DNA of 8,151 bases from Bacteroidales bacterium (GTDB lineage: Bacteria; Bacteroidota; Bacteroidia; Bacteroidales; UBA932). The notes beneath the pieces were generated by a model. It made no database searches. It was not told the origin of the DNA and saw only the letters and a program-made list of their open reading frames with translations. The stretch is taken from assembly GCA_012513425.1 (NCBI GenBank), contig JAAZCF010000269.1:1-8151 (forward strand). Direction: 5' to 3'. Positions 4,815 to 8,151 of this stretch are shown piece by piece; position 1 is the first letter of the stretch; every line of letters starts with the position of its first letter. The translations under genes were made by a program, and so were the position numbers.

Positions 4815-6035
4815 ATGAAAAAACTACTATTCTGCCTTTGTATGGCTTTTGCCATTTGGGGATGTACAAAACCCGAGGAGGCTCCTTCTAAATTTGATTT
4901 TTCCGGACCAAGAGATGCCTCTCTCATTAGAGGATTCAACTACACACCGGCAGGTGTTGCCGAGCCACGACACCACATTGACACCTGGGTAAAATACGAT
5001 TCAACAGTTGTTGAATTTGACCTTGATCTAGCCAAAAGTCTTAATCTCAACCAAGTAAGGGTATTCCTCCCCTATGCTGTTTATACTGAGGATAAAGACG
5101 CTCTTCCAGGAAAATTGAGACATTTTATCAAAGCCTGCCACGAAAGAAACATTGGTGTGATGCCTGTTGTAGGTAGCGGAAGTTGGTCAAGAGACACCAC
5201 CAAACGTGATCAAGCACGTGAATGGGTAAAATTCCTCGTTGACTCCATCTCATCTGAGCCGGGACTGGCTATGTGGGATGCAATGAACGAACCTGACTAT
5301 CCAAGATTGACAGATCAAAGGTTCGAGAGTGCTATATATATGGCGCAATTGTTCCACGAGTATGACAAAAAAACACCTGTAACCATCGGTTGGGCAACTG
5401 TTGATGGAATGATCAAGGGCGCAGACTATGTAGATGTACTTCAATTCCACGATTATTCACCAACACGCGAAAAAATCCGTGAAAACATCAACAGGGCAAA
5501 AGAATTTGCAACACAAGCAAACAAACCATTTTTCAATGGTGAAATGGGCTGCATAGCCCGTGCAAATCCATACGATGTTACACTTCAAGAACACATGGAT
5601 GCAAAAGTTGGTTGGTATATCTGGGAGTTGATGATTGTGGAAAAAGGTTGGGGCACAGTACACGGAGTTTTCTATAAAGACGGAACCGTACGTGATCCTT
5701 CCATTGCAGCCGCTATTATGGGCTTCTTCCGTAACCGCTCTACCAATGTTGTGTCTTCTATTCCTGACAAAGAAGGTTGGATTACCAGAACCTCAGATCG
5801 AGCAAATAAGTGGTTAGCAGACCCTCAAGCCTCTTGGGAAGATGGTCTGGATATTGCTGAGACAGAAGCCAATTTATTGGAAGCAGGAGAACTTACCCCT
5901 ATGGTAGTCCCTCCTACCCAACAAATAGCTACTTTAAGAGCAGGCAGTGAAGACAGAGCAGCCCTTAAAGAGTTGCTTAAAAAATTCACTAAGCAGTTAG
6001 ACCCTTACAAAGTGCCTCAAACCCCAAGAAGATAA
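4815..6035 (+). CDS. GH-A clan (GH5-like) glycoside hydrolase lipoprotein
   Basis: This 406-residue protein starts with a lipoprotein signal (1-16, lipobox IWGC, Cys17), so it is probably surface- or periplasm-anchored. Residues about 35-305 form a (beta/alpha)8 barrel of clan GH-A: RGFNYTPAG (39-47) on the first strand, QVRVFLPY with the conserved Arg82, the acid/base in WDAMNEPD (Glu159), FHDY (His212) and the nucleophile in FFNGEMGC (Glu243), with Trp270 in the WYIWEL strand. This arrangement fits GH5-type endo-glycanases (beta-glucan or beta-mannan cleavage), though the exact family and substrate are open. The C-terminal 100 residues are a charged extension without recognised domain, ending in a basic proline-containing tail. 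The gene stands alone with its own promoter and terminator; no SusC/SusD partner is in the window. Confidence 0.88.
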   Translation: MKKLLFCLCMAFAIWGCTKPEEAPSKFDFSGPRDASLIRGFNYTPAGVAEPRHHIDTWVKYDSTVVEFDLDLAKSLNLNQVRVFLPYAVYTEDKDALPGKLRHFIKACHERNIGVMPVVGSGSWSRDTTKRDQAREWVKFLVDSISSEPGLAMWDAMNEPDYPRLTDQRFESAIYMAQLFHEYDKKTPVTIGWATVDGMIKGADYVDVLQFHDYSPTREKIRENINRAKEFATQANKPFFNGEMGCIARANPYDVTLQEHMDAKVGWYIWELMIVEKGWGTVHGVFYKDGTVRDPSIAAAIMGFFRNRSTNVVSSIPDKEGWITRTSDRANKWLADPQASWEDGLDIAETEANLLEAGELTPMVVPPTQQIATLRAGSEDRAALKELLKKFTKQLDPYKVPQTPRR

Positions 6036-6057
6036 CACAATAAGATACTTAATCAAT

Positions 6058-6099
6058 AATGATCCCTTCCACAAAATTAATACTGAGGAAGGGATTATT
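6058..6099. terminator. Bidirectional terminator hairpin
   Basis: Positions 6058-6070 pair with 6087-6099: 13 bp with a GC-rich core (ATCCCTTCC with GGAAGGGAT, 9 bp perfect), one G-U pair and a 16-base loop. It is followed by TTTATTG on the plus strand and flanked by A/T on the other side. It lies between the converging glycosidase and zinc-ribbon genes and probably ends both transcripts. Confidence 0.8.
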
Positions 6100-6135
6100 T
6101 ATTGTTCATTTGCAGAGAAACAGCAAAATGACGTA

Positions 6136-6813
6136 TTAATTTTTGTCTTTCCACCTCTTTAAGTTAGGAAAGTAAGCCCTCATCTGCGCAATAGCATCTT
6201 TTTCGGTTAATGCTGTATTACTATCACTGTTGAATTCAGCCAAAAATTTAACACAGTGCTCAATCATTTCGTCCATAGTGCATTCCTCTGTAAAGGTTCC
6301 TTTATGATAGCAATAGAGGCAGTAATCCTGATTTACAATGCCGTCTTTATTCGTGCCGAGTTGGCCATTAGTATACATAGGCATGCCGCAACTTTGACAG
6401 AAACGGTTCATGTATTTGCCGTTTTTATAAAATACACCATCAATCCAGTAGGTATATGATTCAGGAGTGAACTTTAACACACAATATTCAGGATCATCAA
6501 CTCCGCCTGGAAAATGAGGAAACATCCAATCACACCAGAGAGATTGTTTTATTTCTTTGTCTTTAACAATCTCTATCTTACCTGTATAGACTATGCTATC
6601 GTTACCGCATACTATTGACACACCCGCCTTAGGGTTTGCACGGAAGTGCGCAGTCTTGGCTGAGCTTGTGCCAGTAGAGACATATAATGCCCCACCTAAA
6701 TCTTTAAGTTTCATTACTGCAACAGGTCGTGGATAACCATTTTCTTCAATAGAAGCTAAGGTGATGACTTGTGCCTCTTCGACTATCTTGGCTGCTTTTT
6801 CTTGGATATTCAT
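6136..6813 (-). CDS. PNPOx-like flavin split-barrel protein with C-terminal zinc ribbon
   Basis: This 225-residue protein has two domains. Residues about 1-125 are a pyridoxamine-5'-phosphate-oxidase-like split barrel of the general-stress-protein-26 type: VITLASIEENGYPRPVAVM (16-34), YVSTGTSSAKTAHFRANPKAGVSIV (44-68), then the YTGKIEIVKD strand. Residues about 138-195 are a zinc-ribbon domain with Cys139 and Cys142 (FCQSCGMPM), the GTNKDG turn, and Cys165 and Cys168 (YCLYCYHKGTFT); this pattern is known as a putative zinc-ribbon domain that is often a separate protein or fused to regulators. FMN or F420-like cofactor binding is expected for the first domain; the reaction is unknown. The ribbon may bind a partner or nucleic acid. 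It is a single-gene unit, convergent with the glycosidase. Confidence 0.88.
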   Translation of the reverse strand: MNIQEKAAKIVEEAQVITLASIEENGYPRPVAVMKLKDLGGALYVSTGTSSAKTAHFRANPKAGVSIVCGNDSIVYTGKIEIVKDKEIKQSLWCDWMFPHFPGGVDDPEYCVLKFTPESYTYWIDGVFYKNGKYMNRFCQSCGMPMYTNGQLGTNKDGIVNQDYCLYCYHKGTFTEECTMDEMIEHCVKFLAEFNSDSNTALTEKDAIAQMRAYFPNLKRWKDKN

Positions 6814-6917
6814 ATTATTTATTTATAAATTGTTTAGTTAATTAAGACATGAACTCTGTAATAAGATAATTAGCTTTGGCTGCAAAATTTGAAGCTACAA
6901 TTATTTTATTTTCATTA

Positions 6918-6925
6918 CAAATATA
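6918..6925 (-). promoter_or_regulatory. -7 element for the split-barrel/zinc-ribbon gene
   Basis: The minus strand reads TATATTTG, an exact TAnnTTTG. Transcription would start near 6911, leaving a leader of about 95 bases. The region where the -33 box should lie overlaps the -7 box of the divergent gene at 6939-6946. Confidence 0.5.
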
Positions 6926-6938
6926 TACAGAAACATAG

Positions 6939-6946
6939 TACATTTG
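6939..6946 (+). promoter_or_regulatory. -7 element for the small secreted protein gene
   Basis: TACATTTG is an exact TAnnTTTG, 19 bases before the ATG at 6966, giving a leader of about 16 bases. No TTTG -33 box is seen at the expected position. It is the mirror partner of the minus-strand box at 6918-6925. Confidence 0.5.
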
Positions 6947-6965
6947 TATGTTATAAAGATATCTT

Positions 6966-7331
6966 ATGAAGAAATACCTGTTGATATCTGCCATCATAGT
7001 CATCGCGGCATTTTCTTTCTCTCAACAGAGAGAAGGCCACGCTGCTGGCACCATGGCTCAACAAGCTGGCATTCAACTTCTTCAAAGCAAAATAGATGAC
7101 ACGGCTATTTTACCTAATAGTCCTTCATCACCATCTGCTACTGTTCAAAAAGTTCCTTCTGGCAGAAGTTCTCAAAGTAACAGTTTATTGTCTTCTACTG
7201 AAGGAAGACTCGCCACATTCAGAAGCCATCGATGCTCCGGATATGGTTTATTCATTTCTCTTGCCTCACTTTTTCATGCAATGTCTGTCAACAAAAGGCC
7301 ACAGGCATTCAGTTGTGATTTTAGGATTTAA
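6966..7331 (+). CDS. Small secreted hypothetical protein
   Basis: I do not recognise this 121-residue protein. It begins MKKYLLISAIIVIAAFSFS, a convincing signal peptide, likely cut near residue 19 or at the HAA-GT site around 27. No lipobox Cys follows. The middle (about 48-80) is rich in Ser, Pro and Thr and looks disordered; residues 91-105 are hydrophobic, and the tail is basic with one Cys (Cys117) besides Cys90. The start is supported by the -7 box just upstream and by the signal peptide. From 7096 to the end a second frame is also open, and the C-terminal part looks less like a normal protein than the N-terminus, so an old frameshift is possible. A strong hairpin follows the stop. Confidence 0.55.
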   Translation: MKKYLLISAIIVIAAFSFSQQREGHAAGTMAQQAGIQLLQSKIDDTAILPNSPSSPSATVQKVPSGRSSQSNSLLSSTEGRLATFRSHRCSGYGLFISLASLFHAMSVNKRPQAFSCDFRI

Positions 7332-7334
7332 TAG

Positions 7335-7436
7335 ATGATTGTTGCACACAAATAAGCATTGCGTCTATTGAAGTAATGCTTATTTGTGTGCACCCTTATG
7401 TGCAAATACTTTAATATTTTTACAATCAACAATCAT
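7335..7436. repeat. Outer 10-bp inverted repeat around the hairpin
   Basis: ATGATTGTTG at 7335-7344 is the exact reverse complement of CAACAATCAT at 7427-7436. The left arm shares two bases with the 18-bp stem at 7343-7392, so the two structures partly compete. The right arm lies 14 bases before the start of the membrane-protein gene. It may be a chance repeat in AT-rich sequence. Confidence 0.4.
7343..7392. terminator. 18-bp perfect hairpin, probable terminator
   Basis: Positions 7343-7360 pair perfectly with 7375-7392 around a 14-base loop that could close further by a G-U and a C-G pair. It begins 11 bases after the stop of the secreted-protein gene, as expected for a terminator, but no T-run follows (the next bases are CCCTTATG). 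It could also act as an mRNA-stabilising stem or lie in the leader of the next gene. Confidence 0.6.
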
Positions 7437-7450
7437 TATTTACAACAATT

Positions 7451-7891
7451 ATGAAAGAAAAATTTACTGCTGTACATACAGCAAAAGACATCATATTAAT
7501 ATCATTTACTATATTAATTGGCGTTGCCATGGCAATTTTAGGACAAGATGGAATGGCAGTATTAGGCTACACCATCATATTATGCGGCATTTTTATGTTA
7601 ATTTTCTTTAAGACCGGACATAGATGCGCTGATGACAACAAACTTTACAAAAAGTTGACTCTTTACTACGGCTATGATGAATTTGATCCCCTCTCAAAAA
7701 TGATTTCTTCAAATAAAATAACTAAAGCCATTCTTCCAAAGGACAAACAGTGTCAACTGATGCTCGAAATATACTATAACCAGACAAATTCAACTTTTCA
7801 GCTCTATAAATATGTGCCAAATAATTATGAAGTTGCAGGCGACGCTGTAAAGCATAGCTCCGAAGAAGCTAAACTCTTCTTTAAAGAATAA
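7451..7891 (+). CDS. Small two-helix membrane protein of unknown function
   Basis: I do not recognise a family for this 146-residue protein. It has a short N-terminal segment, two closely spaced hydrophobic helices (about 14-31 and 36-53) forming a hairpin in the inner membrane, and a soluble C-terminal part of about 90 residues with several aromatic residues (LYYGYDEFD at 71-79, IYYNQTNSTFQLYKYVP at 107-123), probably cytoplasmic given the KTGHR after the second helix. The start at 7451 is preceded by the AC-rich run TTTACAACAATT usual here. No clear promoter is visible in the 60 bases after the hairpin. It ends 24 bases before the antiporter gene on the same strand, so the two may be co-transcribed. 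Confidence 0.72.
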   Translation: MKEKFTAVHTAKDIILISFTILIGVAMAILGQDGMAVLGYTIILCGIFMLIFFKTGHRCADDNKLYKKLTLYYGYDEFDPLSKMISSNKITKAILPKDKQCQLMLEIYYNQTNSTFQLYKYVPNNYEVAGDAVKHSSEEAKLFFKE

Positions 7892-7903
7892 GTTTAAAAT
7901 TAG

Positions 7904-7911
7904 TATCTTTA
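7904..7911 (+). promoter_or_regulatory. Possible -7 element for the antiporter gene
   Basis: TATCTTTA is one mismatch from TAnnTTTG, with TTTA at 7880-7883 (20-bp spacer) as a one-mismatch -33 box. It ends 4 bases before the ATG at 7916, so any transcript from here would be leaderless. Read-through from the membrane-protein gene is the alternative. Confidence 0.3.
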
Positions 7912-7915
7912 TAAA

Positions 7916-8151
7916 ATGACATTCATCGCCAGTACTTATTTATTAGTCGCATCTATCATTATTTTAGCTGCTATTCTGCTGAGTAAAATCGGCCCGAGAG
8001 TAGGAGTTCCGACATTGTTGATATTCCTTCTTGTGGGAATGTTATTCGGAAGTGACGGACTCGGAGTGCAGTTCAATAATATTAATCATGCGCAATTTAT
8101 AGGAATGATGGCCTTGAGTGTCATCTTGTTTAGTGGTGGAATGGACACTCA
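7916..8151 (+). CDS. K+/H+ antiporter (CPA1, NhaP2/CvrA type), N-terminus, partial
   Basis: The first 78 residues of a gene leave the window at its right edge. The translation MTFIASTYLLVASIIILAAI, then LSKIGPRVGVPTLLIFLLVG, then MLFGSDGLGVQFNN and ALSVILFSGGMDT matches the first membrane helices of NhaP2/CvrA-type cation/proton antiporters: helix 1 (about 5-23), the G-P-R-x-G-V-P-x-L-L-x-F-L-x-x-G-M-L-F-G-S-x-G re-entrant/helix 2 region (26-49), and the helix with the VILFSGG-D motif (68-76). These inner-membrane proteins exchange K+ (or Na+) for protons in pH and osmotic control. The regulatory C-terminal TrkA_C-like part of the NhaP2 group is outside the window, so the subgroup is tentative. 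Confidence 0.85.
   Translation, partial: MTFIASTYLLVASIIILAAILLSKIGPRVGVPTLLIFLLVGMLFGSDGLGVQFNNINHAQFIGMMALSVILFSGGMDT

Noticed and set aside
5250..5663. Minus-strand and other-frame open frames within the glycosidase gene
   Set aside because: Shadows of the glycosidase gene, whose catalytic motifs continue straight through.
7384..7611. 75-residue open frame overlapping the membrane-protein start
   Set aside because: Starts inside the hairpin and overlaps the membrane protein in another frame; composition looks noncoding.
1..8151. Search by eye for CRISPR repeats, IS ends, tRNA/rRNA, att sites and an integrase
   Set aside because: No regularly spaced repeats, transposase, integrase or RNA-gene signatures were seen on either strand.

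Overview
The window looks like a chromosomal segment of a Bacteroidales bacterium (Bacteroides/Phocaeicola/Prevotella type). It is AT-rich, its start codons lack strong Shine-Dalgarno sequences and sit behind A-rich leaders, and its promoters fit the Bacteroidetes pattern (-33 TTTG, -7 TAnnTTTG). The protein set agrees: short lipoprotein signals, a PNPOx-zinc-ribbon fusion and a CPA1-type K+/H+ antiporter. I see no tRNA, rRNA, IS element, CRISPR array or phage structural gene.

Layout. (1) 1-1394, minus strand: a divergent Fpg/Nei-family protein, a classical thioredoxin, and 4 bp later the first 27 codons of a desulfoferrodoxin. This is a redox/oxidative-damage cluster. (2) 1573-3743, plus strand: one promoter and four tightly packed genes, namely an ABM-fold small protein, an alpha/beta-hydrolase lipoprotein, a RimJ/RimL-type acetyltransferase and an MmcQ/YjbR protein. 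(3) 3751-4533, minus strand, converging on that operon: a nucleoside 2-deoxyribosyltransferase-like protein, a stand-alone HARE-HTH-like protein and a broken elaA-type acetyltransferase, with overlapping stop and start codons. (4) 4636-6099: a GH-A clan (GH5-like) glycosidase lipoprotein with its own promoter region, a long leader and a strong terminator. (5) 6136-6813, minus strand: a flavin split-barrel protein fused to a zinc ribbon. Its promoter faces away from that of a small secreted protein (6966-7331, plus), and the two -7 boxes form an inverted repeat. (6) 7343-8151: an 18-bp perfect hairpin, a two-helix membrane protein, and the beginning of a K+/H+ antiporter that runs off the window.

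Most genes are ordinary housekeeping or accessory metabolism. The points most worth a second look are the Fpg/Nei protein that seems to lack both catalytic nucleophiles, the small coupled deoxyribosyltransferase-like/HARE-HTH operon with its decaying elaA end, and promoters placed so close to start codons that the mRNAs would be nearly leaderless. I found no clear case for a wholly new system. The deoxyribosyltransferase-like/HARE-HTH pair is the nearest candidate.
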